From Nectonema munidae (Eukaryota > Nematomorpha > Nectonematoida > Nectonematidae), in NCBI GenBank assembly GCA_030549495.1, contig JAUIRK010001036.1, positions 2,501-66,500 on the forward strand: a stretch of 64,000 nt of DNA, read 5' to 3'. The position numbers and the translations under genes were made by a program. The notes beneath the pieces are model-generated. The model was not told where the DNA came from. It saw only the letters and a program-made list of their open reading frames with translations, and did not search any database. Shown here in pieces: positions 44,715 through 57,771 of the stretch; the first letter of the stretch is position 1, and each line of letters begins with the position of its first letter.

Positions 44715-47570
44715 AAGCATACTAAAATGGAGTTTCCATAGGACAATTTTTGTATTTTTAGAATTTTAATGAGCTTTAATACCACAATGTCTCTAAGACA
44801 TCCATATAGCACAAGATACATTTTACCTAGTTTTTTCGTGATCATCCGATGAAAACTAATCCCGCATCCCATAAGATTATATTTTTTCACTGGGCTAATT
44901 GAAACAACATTTGGTATTGTTGATGAATTATATTTGGGAGTTTTATCGCCAAAGATTATGAACTTTCATTTTGATTAATAAAGTAATTTCTACTGCAAGT
45001 GTATTGAGTGAGGTCTCGCTAAAAATGAAATTTTGACGAAGTAACACTCAATTTCTCTATAGAAAAAAGCGAGAAAATAGGCTTCTTTGCTTGACAATAA
45101 ATAAAATTGCAAAGTGAATATCTAATCTATCAGATGCTTTATCCCTTATATTCCCAGTTTTTACGCCCGATATGTAGAGTTTATATGTAGATATCTATTT
45201 CTCAAAGCCGTTCTTTACCCGCTTAAAAAATCTCCTGTTTCACGTATAAATTCGAAAAATGCGAAAAATAATATTTACACTATTATGAAACAGATTGTTT
45301 TTTTTCGATAATGACGACAGCAATATGAGCATGAATAGAGTATATACGAATGATTATAATAAAAAAATGGATATCCATCATTTATAACTTCTATTTTGTG
45401 GTTATTTATGTATGTTTGGTAAATTTATTTTACCTCTATCTATATCTATGTAGAAAACTAGAGTGCATCAGAACGTTTTTTAACTAGATGCCCTCAAATC
45501 TATCGTTTTGATTGAATTAAAAGATGTTATTGAAGAATAGCGACTATTTTCCATTCGTTTAGTTTTAATTCAATATATTTAAAATTTGAACCTTCTGAAC
45601 TCAATTTCGTTTCAAATATTATCAATTTTTCAATTGCTTTTCACCATATTCACATGGAATAAAATAAAAAATATGTAAAAAGAATAAGTATATACTTTTA
45701 AACAGTACACTCCAGTTTTATAGACAGAAAGAAAATATATTTTATAATAGAATGAAAACCTCTCTTAAAAAGATTCAAGAGAACGCAAATATTCTAGAGA
45801 ATTTTTTTTTGTTTTTAGTGAAGTGTTTATTGTACTTAACTCTATTTTTTGGAGTATAAAGCGCACCGCCTTAATGTATGTCTCTACTTTCATACAAATG
45901 TGCAAAGCGAATAAAAGACGTCAGAGAAATGCAAATATATTCAACGACTCATTCACAAAAACTCTCAACAAATACAAAACTGCACATTTTCTACTTTGAA
46001 AATTAAAAAATCGATTGGAAAAACTTGAATAAAATTTCAAAGCAAATTCTAAGTTGTTCAACGGTCCTTCTGATTTGACTACTGTATCCGTGATGTTTCA
46101 ATTTAGTAAATGGTGTGCCTTTATAGTTTTCCAGAAAAAATTGTACTAAAACATTTTTACATATTTTTGGGTGCCGTGTAGGACATAATCTTGTGTCGAA
46201 TCAGTGAAATAACCACCTTTTGAAGGCCCTAATTAAAATGATTAATCACAAGTTTAATTTCTCAATCGAATTAGAGATGGTTATATCAGACGCTTTTAAT
46301 TTTTTGGCAACGATGTCGCATTGATCCCCAAACAAAACGCACAAGATTCTAAGGCGTACTGTCGATTTTTGAAGAAAATTAAGCATTCAAAGTCTGCCTT
46401 AGAGTCCAAAAATTACGTTACTCTTCAGTATCACCCGTCTTCCACTCTTTAATGAAAAAAAAGATGAAAGTACTTTAATTAACAAAAGTTTCGGTCTTTA
46501 TGAAGGGTGATGATAAAAAAAAGTACAATAAATGCGGTAAAAGTGAACATTTTGAAAACACACTTCGCATTATCCTTTGTTCACATATAAAATATATGAC
46601 ATTAATTTATTTTGGATTCCTTTTTTCGTTATCCGTATGTATACCATCCAAGGGAATAAAAATCTTCAATAACTTAATGAATGCCTTTTTCGCGAATCCA
46701 ACCCAGGACTGAATTTTTCATTTTATAGACACAAAATTCATCAAAGAAGAACATATTTTCTTATAAATATAAAGTTGTTACAAATATTATTAACATTTCT
46801 TCTAAAAAGTATACACTTTAGTGAGACAAAGAAATTGCTATTTAAAACATAATTATATATATATTATATATGAAGTACTAAAGTAGAGATAGTAAGTAAA
46901 CCTGTCTTTTTATCAAGGAGGGTGAGTAAGATTGGTTAGTTACTGGGTTTCGATAACTCAATGTCTTGGATTGGATCTGCATCAGGCCTCCTTTGTTCAT
47001 AGTTCGGTACAAGCGCTGCAATTGTGCCTTATCGACGAAAACACCCACATACATTTACCTTTACTTTTATCAGTGGTCTGTCAGGGGATTAATATATTTA
47101 CATTCTGTCTGCCTATTGAGAAACTTTGTTAAACACCTAATTGTGTTTCCACGGTTGCTTTTTCAAATACTCTTCACTGTCAAAAATTTTAGATCGATAT
47201 ATTCATATTTTATATATGTTATGTAAAAATTCTTTCCAAAAATATTTTCAAAGATGAAATTATTGTTACGGTGAGGACATTTTAATAGTAGATTGGTGAA
47301 GAAAGAAATAAAATAAAATTTAAGATCTAAAACTCAATGGTAGGCTGAAATTATTTGATGGAGGCGCCTGTGTTCTAGACTACATACGCAGTTTCTGGAG
47401 AATCCCACATTCAAGATTTCATTTCACATCCACCAGCACAATTTTGAAACAACAGTCATTTTCAAACCAACACATAATTACAAATATTGAGATTTTCTTT
47501 ACTATCACAAGTTGTTAAAACCGGTCATGCAGGTTTAGATTGGCGCCGCTCTTAATTTTTCTAATTCGAT
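44715..47570. other. AT-rich intergenic stretch
   Basis: No supported gene. A 70-codon reading at 46500 with one CxxC-like pair and a reading at 47330-47520 containing LFDGGACVLDYIRSFWRIP are the only coding-like patches, both unrecognised. Confidence 0.4.
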
Positions 47571-47587
47571 AAAATCTACTCCGTAAA

Positions 47588-47989
47588 TATTATAGTCCCG
47601 TTCAATTGTGTTCAAACTATAGGCAGCCTAATGCAATCTTGGTCTGGATATTAAGAGAACCAGATTGATTCAGGCCAGACTTTGAAAAGGTATGGAAAAT
47701 TTAATTTGTCTTTTATAGTTTCTCTAAATCCAAAATATTAACTAACTGCCTTTTTTTGATGTAATCAAATATAGGAATGAATTTTTTAGTTTTTTTATAT
47801 ATCAACGATAAAACTGGTTAAGAGGGGTTCTTTTATGTTTGGTTCCGTCCTTAAGTGCTATAGTCCGCTTGTATCTCGTTCGAATATATTATAGTCCGGT
47901 TCAATCGCTTTCAAATTAAATAGACTATAGTGCTGTCTTGGCCTGGATATTATGAAGACCATACTTACATGGACTAAACTTTGAACAGG
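47588..47989. repeat. Two diverged direct repeats, about 299 bp apart
   Basis: ATTATAGTCCCGTTCAATTG (47589) and ATTATAGTCCGGTTCAATCG (47888) begin two blocks of about 102 bp. Both continue through TCTTGG(T/C)CTGGATATTA and end CTTTGAA(A/C)AGG. Could be two copies of a short interspersed element or a local duplication. Confidence 0.65.
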
Positions 47990-48689
47990 TCTAACCATAA
48001 CAAAGTAACAGTCGCAAAAGCACGTTTTACACGAGCTCTCAAATATAGCGCTTAACCTTTAAGATTCACAATAATTGTAAATGAACGTCAATTATTATTA
48101 GCGATTTTCATGTTTAATGCAGAAAAGAAGTATTCAAACCAACGAGATTCATTACATTGCTTTTATTTGCTAGAAATTTTGGCATACTTTCTTTCCTAAC
48201 GCCCCTCATTCAAGGTTTCATGCTTAAGATACCAATTTTAGTTAATTTGCTTCTTTTCCAAGTTTAAGCCAATTCCTTCAAATCAATACAATTTCATTTT
48301 TATTCGAGGTGTACCTTATTTACTTAAATGTGTTTACTGGGCAGTGTTCTTTACCACGCAAAAATTTTCCACTTTTCTTAAATATAAAGAACTGTCTGGT
48401 GTGGTAGATATCTGACTGAGTGCGCGATATGTCATTCATTGATTAATCCTACATAATGTTCTAAGCTAACAAAATTGACATCCACAATGCTTTGACAATT
48501 CTATACGACCAAGACCGACAACAAATAGAAACCTATATTTGCTATTGCTCGGGATTTGAAATCGTTCAATTCAGCGAGATTCCTATTTGAGTTAGCTTTT
48601 CTTCTACAAATATTCAACAGATGCTTCTTAAATCAATAGCTACTTTCGCCAGATCTTCAACTATGAAATCAAGACCTTGGCTTAGAATT

Positions 48690-48989
48690 CAGGGATCGAC
48701 AAACATTTTTACCTATCGACCACTTCATAGAACATTTGTCTTCACATCGACCCCCACCCCACAAAGAAATATTTCATAAAAACATTAATCAATGTCCAAC
48801 GATTAAGAGAAAAAATACAAACCAAAAATGTTTCATATATCCTATACTATACAATGACCTAGGCTATGTTTTTAGAAAAAGGAGATTTATTACTACTATA
48901 AAGTAAAAAAAGCATAGCACAATTTTGTTTTGTCTATCTTATCGACCCCAAAGATTTGTTATCAACATAGACATACTTGCCGACCCCTG
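48690..48989. mobile_element. hAT MITE, 300 bp
   Basis: The left end is CAGGGATCGACAAACATTTT and the reverse complement of the right end is CAGGGGTCGGCAAGTATGTC, the classical CAGGGGTCGGCAA hAT terminus. GCTTAGAA lies two bases before the left end and GCTTAGAT directly after the right end, a plausible mutated 8-bp target duplication. No coding capacity. The ends resemble those expected for the eroded hAT at 4.6 kb. Confidence 0.75.
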
Positions 48990-49571
48990 GCTTAGATCGA
49001 TCACATTTTCTTTCCAAAACTTCATTTTCTAATTTCTATTAATGTTTTTGTCTTGATGGTTATTATTATCATTTAAAACTGCCAAACGGTAATCAACTGG
49101 GAGATTTTTTTCTGTATTTAATGCGGACATTGCTAATATTCACAATGGTGAAACATTTTATTGATGACCTAGATACTGTTGATCTTTCTTTCAAAAAGTT
49201 GAGTCCAAAAGACTACCTTAACTCCCGGCAATATCTCAGCCCATTCCAAAACCCAGTTGATCTTCCGTACCTACTTGGTACCTGCCCGTTTTGAAATATC
49301 TAACAAACTTTTGGCATTAAAAGACCTACTTATATGAAAATTGATATTTTTTTGTTTATTTTATCCTACTACATAATTTATTCTTATCATTTACACGCTT
49401 CATGTCATAAATTTATATAAAGTTTTTTCCCAACATTATACATTTATCTCAATGAGGCAGGGAATTTTTTACAATTTATTTGTTAACCAAATTTTTAAAA
49501 GGTTTAAATATCAAAATATGTTATCGTTTATGCTCTTTAAGTATTTTAAAGAAGTTGTAATTATTGATTAT

Positions 49572-49690
49572 TATCAACGACCATATTACGTTGAAAGCAC
49601 CGATAATCTTTCTAACACTGAACTCAAACAACGTTGAGCTCGGTTTAGTACCTAGATGGGTGACCGCTTGGGAACGGTGTCGGGTCAAAA
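49572..49690 (+). ncRNA. 5S rRNA-like sequence (pseudogene or 5S-derived SINE head)
   Basis: ATCAACGACCATATTACGTT matches the 5S 5' end (CAACGACCATACCACGTTG). The internal control region is well kept: AACAACGTTGAGCTCGG, then TAGATGGGTGACCGCTTGGG. The middle (49601-49625) and the 3' end are diverged, and the terminal helix cannot close because the 3' side runs into a minisatellite. So it is not a normal 5S gene. The pol III promoter elements may still be readable. Confidence 0.75.
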
Positions 49691-49765
49691 CGCCCGAAAA
49701 CCAAAACGCCCCAAAACCAAAACGCCAGAAACAAAAACGCCCGAAACCAAAACGCTCGATATTTT
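49684..49765. repeat. AAAACGCCCGAAACC minisatellite
   Basis: Five or so units of about 15-16 bp, AAAACGCCCGAAAACC with small variants, begin directly at the 3' end of the 5S-like sequence. Its CG-bearing units stand out against the AT-rich surroundings. Confidence 0.9.
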
Positions 49766-49799
49766 TGCAATCTTATTTGAATATTTTTTACTAAAAACA

Positions 49800-51280
49800 A
49801 GCCAGAAATTAACGATCAAGACTTTTGTAGTATTTCCATCATGTTTATGGATAATGGAAAGGAAAATATTCATACTTTTTGATGTTCAAATATAAATTGA
49901 ATAAGTATTTGAAAAGAGTGAAGCGAATAAGAAACAAGGTGATTCTTTTCATTCTTTCTCGTTTAAAGTTAGGGTTTTCTCAGTAAGATGTTTTATAGAA
50001 GTTGTACAACCGAAAAGTACAATGAAAGGAATCAAACATCATTTAACATTCTGATATTACAATTCTTATTCACAAAAATTGGAATGTGTAAGATTTGAAC
50101 CAGTAATAGTTTATTAATTGTAGATAAGCAACAAAATAAATTAAAATGTTCCAAAGATCCATTTAGAGAAAAGAAAAGTTTTTCTAATGGAAAGTTCGGC
50201 ATTGTAATTGTAATGGGAAAATTTCAGAAGTTTAATAAAATAATTTTTAAGTTTAATAATTTCAACCCTGTAACCTAAACGCACTAACATTAAAATATCA
50301 AATCAAATACTGAAAGGAGATCTAAATTTACCTTGTAAAAAACGAACTACAAGTTATCAACAGAATTGATCTGGTTTCAATTTTTTTGCACATTAAACTT
50401 TTAAACAAACATATCTTGTACTTTTTTTGTATATTTTCTCAAAACTTGCTGTTATCAAAATTTTTTATGATAGAAATGATGGAATCTCTCAGAATACTAG
50501 GTAATCCCTCGTAATGGTTTTGAATCTCCCAAATTACTAGAAAGTCTTTTTAAATCTTCCATGCAATCTATTTTTCAAAGTAGATTATACTATACTTTTT
50601 CCAATACCTCATTTCATGCGTAATATTTACACATTTGATAAATTCTTTTTTATTTCCCACTGGATTCTTTGTTGAGAGGATGCACCTGAGAATTTGGGTA
50701 AAAGATCAAATTTGGATATAATTAAGTGGATTTCCTTGGATTCGTGGTAAACATTTAATGAGAATTAATGAAATTTTGATAAAATAAGCAATTAAAACAG
50801 AGTAATTGAGTTTTGAAAAAAAGCCCTCAAAAGGTTTAAAAAGAATTTCTAGTATTTAGGTAAATTCTGGAGGATTTCGCAAGATCAGGTAAAAAGTGAC
50901 ATTGTATACTTCTTGAAAAAAAAATTATCTGCTGGGAAAATTTTCTGTACAAAAATAAATGTATGATAAGTATCAACAAAAATTTATTGAAATTCAAGGC
51001 GTGAACTGTGGTAAAGGAATTATTTTATGGAGAATTTCTATAGTTATCTCACCAACCTCTTACATTTCTATTTTTCTTTGATACTCTAGAGGAACTTTTT
51101 TTTGATACCGAGAAAGTTTTTTGTCTAAAATCTGTCTAACCTAAAAAAAATTGTAAAAAGAATAAAAACATCTAAAAAATGATATTTACAAAAATATTTT
51201 CTTACATGCAAAGTAGTTAATGAAGCTTCTTGGAATGTTGAATTTATTAGACAGTATAGGTTTTTTGAGATTTTACTCTT
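49800..51280. other. AT-rich intergenic stretch
   Basis: No coding reading, RNA gene or element terminus that I can support. Confidence 0.45.
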
Positions 51281-51284
51281 CTAT

Positions 51285-52870
51285 TAAACCTGTTGTGCCA
51301 TCCTTCGATGTCTTTATTAGTTCTGATTGGACATCGATAAACAGACCATGCTGTTGGACACCACAAGCTATCTTCTAACCATGTTTTTTGACATATTGAT
51401 ATAAATAGAATGTTTTAGAAGTTGTGGCTATCCTTTCCATTTTCTGAAACAATGTACTGCAAAAAAGATAAATGGTCAAAAATGTAACAATCAGCAATCT
51501 TTTTACTTGTGTTCAGCTGGTAGCAACGGTAGAGCCAGAATTTTTTTCACTAACTTGTGTGTACCTCTGTCAGATTTATATAGGGGAACTAATCCTATTT
51601 TTTTAGTTTCATGCAAGTACCTGTTATGTAAAACCTTTCTCCACACTGATAGACACCAGTGAAATTGACAGACTGTGAATTGATATTGGAAAAATTGTTT
51701 TGAAGAAAGTTCCAGACACCTCTTTCGTAATCGAGGACTGCTTTTTTCAATTTGATTTTTTGTGGTAGTTTTGTTTTTAACTAAACATTTAGTGAATTTA
51801 AGTTTTATATATGTAATATTTTTAAAGCTCTTAAATTAAAAAAATTCAAGATAGAAAATAACTAAAATGAAATCTTTCTATTTAGCTAAGACTTTAGTTT
51901 ATTGTCAACAAATTTCAAAGAGCCTCAAAAAATGATAAGAAAAAAATTTCACTTTGAAAAATAATATCATAATCGCATTCTTCTTTTTGATGTCATGAAA
52001 GCGAAAAATAGTGGTAACTGTTTCATGCATTCCTCATTAGAAATAAATGAATGAATTCAGAATAACTGCATGAATGTCTTTTTCACCACCTTGAAAGTTC
52101 CATCCATGTACTTTAATAGACACAACATGGAAATAGTGATTAACAAAAGAGTTACACACTGGAATGTTTAGATGTACCATGTTTTTCTTTTCCTAAGAAC
52201 GACAATTGAGTAGTTTCGGTAGCAAATAAAAGACATCTCCCATCATTTGTTTCAATATCGTAGTTAGGTGGCCAAAAACTTTCATGCAAAACAAAATAAA
52301 ATGTTTTAGGATGTTGTGGTTGCATTTTTTCGCGACTCCTATTAATTATTCTTTTAAAATGAAAGGGGTTTGGAAGATTTGGTAGATCTTTCACCTTGTC
52401 CATCTCTTCCATCAGTGTTTGCATTGCTGGTGTTGAAATCTAAAAAAGCAAAAGTTCAATCAACAATAACAAAATAAAAGTTTCATCATTAAACAAGAAA
52501 ATGATATCTTATCTTTTCCTATAGGTTTAACTCTCGTCTTTAGTTTTATATATTGAGAAAAAAACTACTGCCTTCATGATTATGTTCGTTTTTCTTTTTC
52601 TTAAAAGCATTCAAACTATCTTGAATAATAGTGGCCTTGCACTTCCTATTGGAACATTTCCAATACGTTTTGTCACAATTTTTTTCTTTAACATTGAAAG
52701 AGTGTCTGAAAATTAGATTGAAATATAAACTTGACTTTATATTTAAGTGTTTACTGTCCGCTTTGAATTAGAATGTCCTTTTCTTTCTGTGAACCTTTGG
52801 ATAATATTTCATAATCACAGTTGTTCACATCTATATCTCTTTCTGTTGGAATAGAATCTTCAAAACTTCC
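51285..52870 (-). pseudogene. FLYWCH-finger MULE transposase relic
   Basis: Blocks on the minus strand fall in family order. A FLYWCH finger, TYWKCSNRKCKATIIQD, is near 52685-52635. LLFATETTQLSFLG, the segment before the catalytic core, is near 52235-52195. YMDGTFKVVKKTFMQLF, with the first catalytic Asp of the MULE domain, is near 52130-52080, followed by KQLPLFFAFMTSKRR near 51990. VWNFLQNNF and KLVKKILALPLLPAEH follow near 51710-51500, and the C-terminal PTAWSVYRCPIRTNKDIEGW near 51350. The domain is continuous in outline but broken by several stops and frame changes. FLYWCH plus MULE is the layout of the Phantom-like Mutator group in animals. I could not find terminal inverted repeats. 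Confidence 0.8.
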
Positions 52871-53221
52871 TGGAATATTTGGAAAATCTTAATACTCAAG
52901 TTTAAAATTAAAAAAACACTCCCCAAGATGATTGTTTGAAGAAGCAAAACTTATTTCTAGATGTCCTTCATGCCGACAAGTTAAATCTTACGGTCGAAAG
53001 GTTTTCTTCTTTAATTTAAGATATAACTAAAAATATGATAAAGTTAGGACAAACTGCATCAATGTGTGTTTGCTTGAATTTTGTGAACACCTTAAAACTT
53101 TTAAATAGTTTTGGGAAAGGTATTCCAGACTTTTAGTTGGGGTACCAAATCTCTGAAGTTGATTTGGAAACTATTGTGGTATATAATGATTTACAAAGCT
53201 CCAATCAGATTGATCTTAGAT

Positions 53222-53431
53222 CAGTGTTTCTTAACTTTTTTTGCAACCCTAAAAAACTTGGGTCTTATCTCGCATCTCCTACTAAAATTTAAATTAAAAA
53301 TTTTTTCAAAGTATAAAAACCATCATGAAATAACAGTTTATTTTTTAGATAACTATGTCTTACGACCTGAAGTAATGTCGTGAACCCCTTTGAGTAAGGT
53401 CTCCCAGCCCATGGGGTTTGATCACCTCTGC
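53222..53431. mobile_element. Possible small hAT MITE
   Basis: CAGTGTTTCTTAACTTTTTT at the left and CAGAGGTGATCAAACCCCAT (reverse complement of the right) resemble worn Charlie-like hAT ends, with CCCC/GGGG words inside. No matching target duplication, so this is tentative. Confidence 0.3.
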
Positions 53432-53796
53432 TTGGGAACTTCTGTCTAATATGGGAGCAGGTCAATTCATCCTCAAGACAATTCGGCCTCACGACAATGA
53501 TCACTTCAAATTCTTATGTTGGATGTTAATTTAAAATTTTCAGCACATAATCTCTCAAAAATTGGTTCGAGTTGTAATTTGAAACAGGTTCTAAATATTT
53601 TGCATTTTTAATAGTTTTAATTGTCAAAAGCTTTACACAATCTAGTGCTCCTATATTTTTTACTTAGACTTACTTTACTGCGACCAATTTGAGTATATCA
53701 AAAAATATTCTTCAATTTTTGAAAAATAATTAAAATTGTACCTTCAAAGCGTTTCGAATGTTTTGTACTTTTTAATTTTTAGTCATTTGAGTCCGG

Positions 53797-54154
53797 AAAT
53801 TCTAAAGTTTTGATTGACATTTTCTAAAAAGTAGGAATGATAATTGAAAAAATTAAATATATAAAGTCTTATGCGTTCCAAACTGTATATAATTATAAAT
53901 TTTCAAGGTAGTATATAATATAGACCCTAAGTTATAAGCTTAACTACAAGTAATATTAAAATTTTGCAGAAAAATGTTAATTTTTGATTTTGATTGACAG
54001 TTTTGACATGAAAGGGTCATTCAACTACAAAAAATGGTATCAAAAGATGCAGCTAGCGATTTTAGAAAAAGTCACGAAATTTAAAGGGATATGATTCGGC
54101 CAATTGTGTACAATTAATTTTTTAGTGAAGGCTAATAGTCACTAATAGGATTAA
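53797..54154 (+). mobile_element. TTAA-family element tail (copy 2), without the minisatellite
   Basis: Aligns with 13490-13858 almost throughout (shared GTAGTATATAATATAGACCC, ATGCAGCTAGCGATTTTAG and AATTAATTTTTTAGTGAAGG). It ends CACTAATAGGATTAA, a mutated form of CACTAATAAGGTTAA. The 151-bp units and the left end are absent, so this is a truncated copy. Confidence 0.8.
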
Positions 54155-54439
54155 GAAAGATAGAAGAATAACAATTAATTGAGTGGTAAGATAAAGTTAA
54201 ATTTCCGAAAAAATCAAACAAAATTTATGTAAACATAATTTTTGTCAGTTAGCTAAATCCTCCATTAGGCAAACTCTTTGATCACGAAGAGAAACATCAA
54301 GAAGTTCCCATCTTTACGTTCAGATATTTTTTCATTACCTTGTTTTGCTACCTATCTGCATTTTCATTCAAGAAGGATATTTATAACTGGGTTATGAATT
54401 TTAATTTTATTTTGATAATGTTCTTATTACCCTGTTTCC

Positions 54440-54633
54440 AAATATCAAATCGGAACCAGTACAAGAGGCCGATATCAAATATCTCTTATTTTCAAAGATC
54501 TTGTAAAAGAAGAAACATTTGGCGTTCAGACACACTCTATCTCCTGGTTTGACATACCGCTATATTTTGCGAACAATACTTTTTCTTTCGAAGAATTAAT
54601 AATATTCATACATTTGGTTTATTAGTAATGAAG
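54440..54633 (+). other. Candidate exon of unknown gene
   Basis: An open reading without a start Met gives about 64 residues including GRYQISLIFKDLVKEETFG and THSISWFDIPLYFANNTFSF before a stop at 54631. Residue composition is balanced, unlike the AT-driven junk around it. AACCAG|TAC at about 54460, after a pyrimidine-rich stretch, could be a 3' splice site. No family recognised. Confidence 0.3.
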
Positions 54634-54639
54634 GCATTT

Positions 54640-57600
54640 TAAAGAAGATTTTTAGCAAAGTAAAATATGATTATAAAAATACAATTTATTCTTAGTAGAG
54701 ATTACGCAAATGGAATTTGAAACTGTTCATTTTTTTCAAAGATAAAACAAAGTGCCATTTCAAACAGAAACATCATATTCCTATATACTTCTTGGTTAGG
54801 GGTATGAAGGTTGAAACAGTTTGTCTAGATGTGCGCTTTCAGAGATAATCCTTTGAAAACAGATAAATTATATACAAATATTTATGTGTGTATAAACAAT
54901 GTAAAATTTCTTATATATACATGACAGTATACATATATTTTTATATAGATGTTGTATATGTTAAAATGATAGTGTACTACATATGGGACATACTTGTAAA
55001 TAGTTTAATCATAACATAATTTTAATCACACTTCTAATTAAAAGAAGAAAGTCTTCATTTTCTTTGGTAACTACACTTATATATACATATTATAATCTAC
55101 CTACTTTACACAACATATGTGTTTCTATTTTTTAATAATCCGCAAACTGACTTAAAAATAATGTATCCATGTGTTGAGGCTTATTAAAATTCTAATTCAA
55201 TCATATATACTTCCTCTGAAGTTTAAATAGTATACGAGTAAATAATTCATTTCAATATTTTAAGTAGAGATCTGATGCCTTGTCTTCAAGAAATTGTATT
55301 TTATCAAAGACAGATTCCAAATACTACGGATTGTAAGGAAAAAAATTTAGTACTTAGCTAATTCCTCTCCAATTTTTCTTTAAAATCATATTTTCCCTCA
55401 TCACTCTTATTTTACTTTTCCTCGAACATTCATTACAATTTATGAGTTCTTTTTTAAGTCATTCTTTCCATCGTTTCATGTTAAATATCACACCCCTTCC
55501 CCATTTTCAATTACTGTGTAAAACTGTTAACTGGTTAGTTAACATATTTTTCTTTTTATAATCGCCATATTCGTCAAAAGCTTACACTCACTCACCTTAA
55601 CAGATATTTTCATTTCATTCCTTTTTAAATTAACGTTTTTGAGATTGGTTGATTACCTTTATTTTTTAATTTTACATTTTCTGTAGGACAGTAAATTCAA
55701 TTTTTTTCTCTTAATATTCCTTTTTTAATTACGTCAGTATTTTGTTTAAAATATTTTTGAAATTCCTTCTTCCTAAATTTTTTACATTTTATGTTTACTT
55801 CATTTTTGATATGCACGCGTGTCCCATAAACTAAAATAATTTTTTATATAAAAAAACTTATAAGATCATTTGTTTTCAAAACGCGAGTATTAAAAGATTT
55901 AAATTGATAATGTTTGCTCTAAGCCTTTATATGTTCAAAGATGTTTTACGTGGGGAAATGGTTTAAGAAAAAGTTATTCAAACGAAATTGCGCTTAAAAA
56001 TAAACCGTGTATGTATATAATGTAAAATTGTGCAAAATTTAAATTATTATCTAACTATTTATATTTTAATCTTGTTAAAATTAAAAAAAATTACCTTAAA
56101 AAGTAAACAAACTTTGAATAAAAAGATAAAAATGTTCTTTAAGTTGTTTTCTATAAAAATGATAGATTGCTGCTAATTATTTTTTATGTCGAATTTTTAA
56201 TTAAAAATTTTCTTTTAATTTTAAGTCTATTTTTGAATAAAAAAGTCAATAATTTTTCTAATAATAGTTTTCTCTTTACTACTTGCCAAAAAATCTAAGT
56301 GAGAAAACATTTTCTTATCGAAGTTTTTACATTGCGTAATATTGTAAAACAATTTTACATATTTTGCATTTCAAAGGCAAACTTCCTATTTTAATAAAAA
56401 TCATTATGAACTATTAAATTTAATTAATCCTATGTTTTAATAATATTTAAATAATAAAACTAGTTTGAATGAATTTTTATTTTTTTCTTGCCATTTTGCC
56501 AAAATTGAAGGAACAAAACTTCATTTAAATTTAATCAATTGAATGCCCTCGAAATTGTTTAGGGAGGATGTTTAAAAACTAAGTTTTCAAAGTCTCATTA
56601 ACAAAAAGTTAAAATATAAGTTTTTTAATTCCAGGCCATGTTCAAATAAATGCACTATTATTATACATAAATACATATTTGTGTATATACATAAATACAC
56701 AATAGTGTATATAATATTTTTATTGGAGATTCCTACCACCAGAAAAACTTATGTTTCTCCATATTGTGTAAATCCAATCTCTTCTTTGACATTCATAAAA
56801 TTACAACATATGTACAATATTTTCCCAATTATAATTTTGATTTTCTTTTTATAATAATAAGAAATATTGTTTCTCATATTCTCAAAATTCTTTTTTTTCT
56901 TTGAGATGATATAATTATATCAATGCTGCTTTGAATTTTCTATTTTGTTTGGTTTTATTTTCGTTTATTTAATTTTATTTGATGGCCTCTAGTGATTTTA
57001 TTTTCAAAAGTCGTGTTACTTTTACACTCAAGAGAATATTTCAGCATCGAGAAGAAGTAGAACTAGACGCATAATTACTAGAAATTTTTCGCAATTCATC
57101 CTGTTCCTAAAAACAAAACAAAGAAACTTAGATGTCCTCAGGCAATATGATGTAAATGGAATCTCAGTAAAACTCATAACTATATCAAAAGCAAAATAAA
57201 TAGTAGGGTCAATCTATCCGATCAGTCCTCATAAAGTTTTCCGATCATTTTAGCATTCAGCAAAACTTTCACCTCTGAGAACTCTTTGTGAATTTTTCTA
57301 ATAACAATTTTTAACACCTCTACCTTTTAAATTTTAAAAGTTGGAACTTTCTTTAAAGTGCAACTTTATAAATAAACTGTCTCCGAAATGAAGTCCAAAG
57401 CATGCAAACTATAAACTTTGTATAAAAGCCAAACATTTTTGTCATGGGCTCAACACATGAAAGAGCTTAATAAAAACCAAACGTAAGAATGTGAAGAATG
57501 CCAAGTTTTTGCTTCAAAGTAAAATAAAAAGAAATGATAATAATTGATGGTTATTTTTAAAATGCATTGAAAACTTAAAATGATTCTAATAAATAGGAAA

Positions 57601-57765
57601 AATATCCCATCGATAAAGTTTTTTTTAGAACAAATATATTTTCAAAGTGTAAACTATATTTCAAAAACTAAAATTTGAAAAACCCCAGGTTCTAAAAAGA
57701 TTATAAGCAAGTTATAGCAAGGCTAACAAAAAATTAACTCTATGAAATCAAAAAATTGATTTAAA
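54640..57765. other. Long AT-rich stretch, nothing recognised
   Basis: Simple A/T runs, TATA-like microsatellite patches (54880-54960, 56660-56725) and no coding frame with a recognisable block. Confidence 0.5.
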
Positions 57766-57771
57766 AATTTT

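Noticed and set aside
46500-46712. Short reading with KYNKCGKSEHF, looking like half of a CCHC knuckle
   Set aside because: Only one cysteine of the motif is properly placed; no gag-like or other neighbours. Not evidence of a retroelement.
50085-50105. B-box-like GGTTCAAATCTT on the minus strand
   Set aside because: No A box at the right distance and no cloverleaf; not a tRNA.
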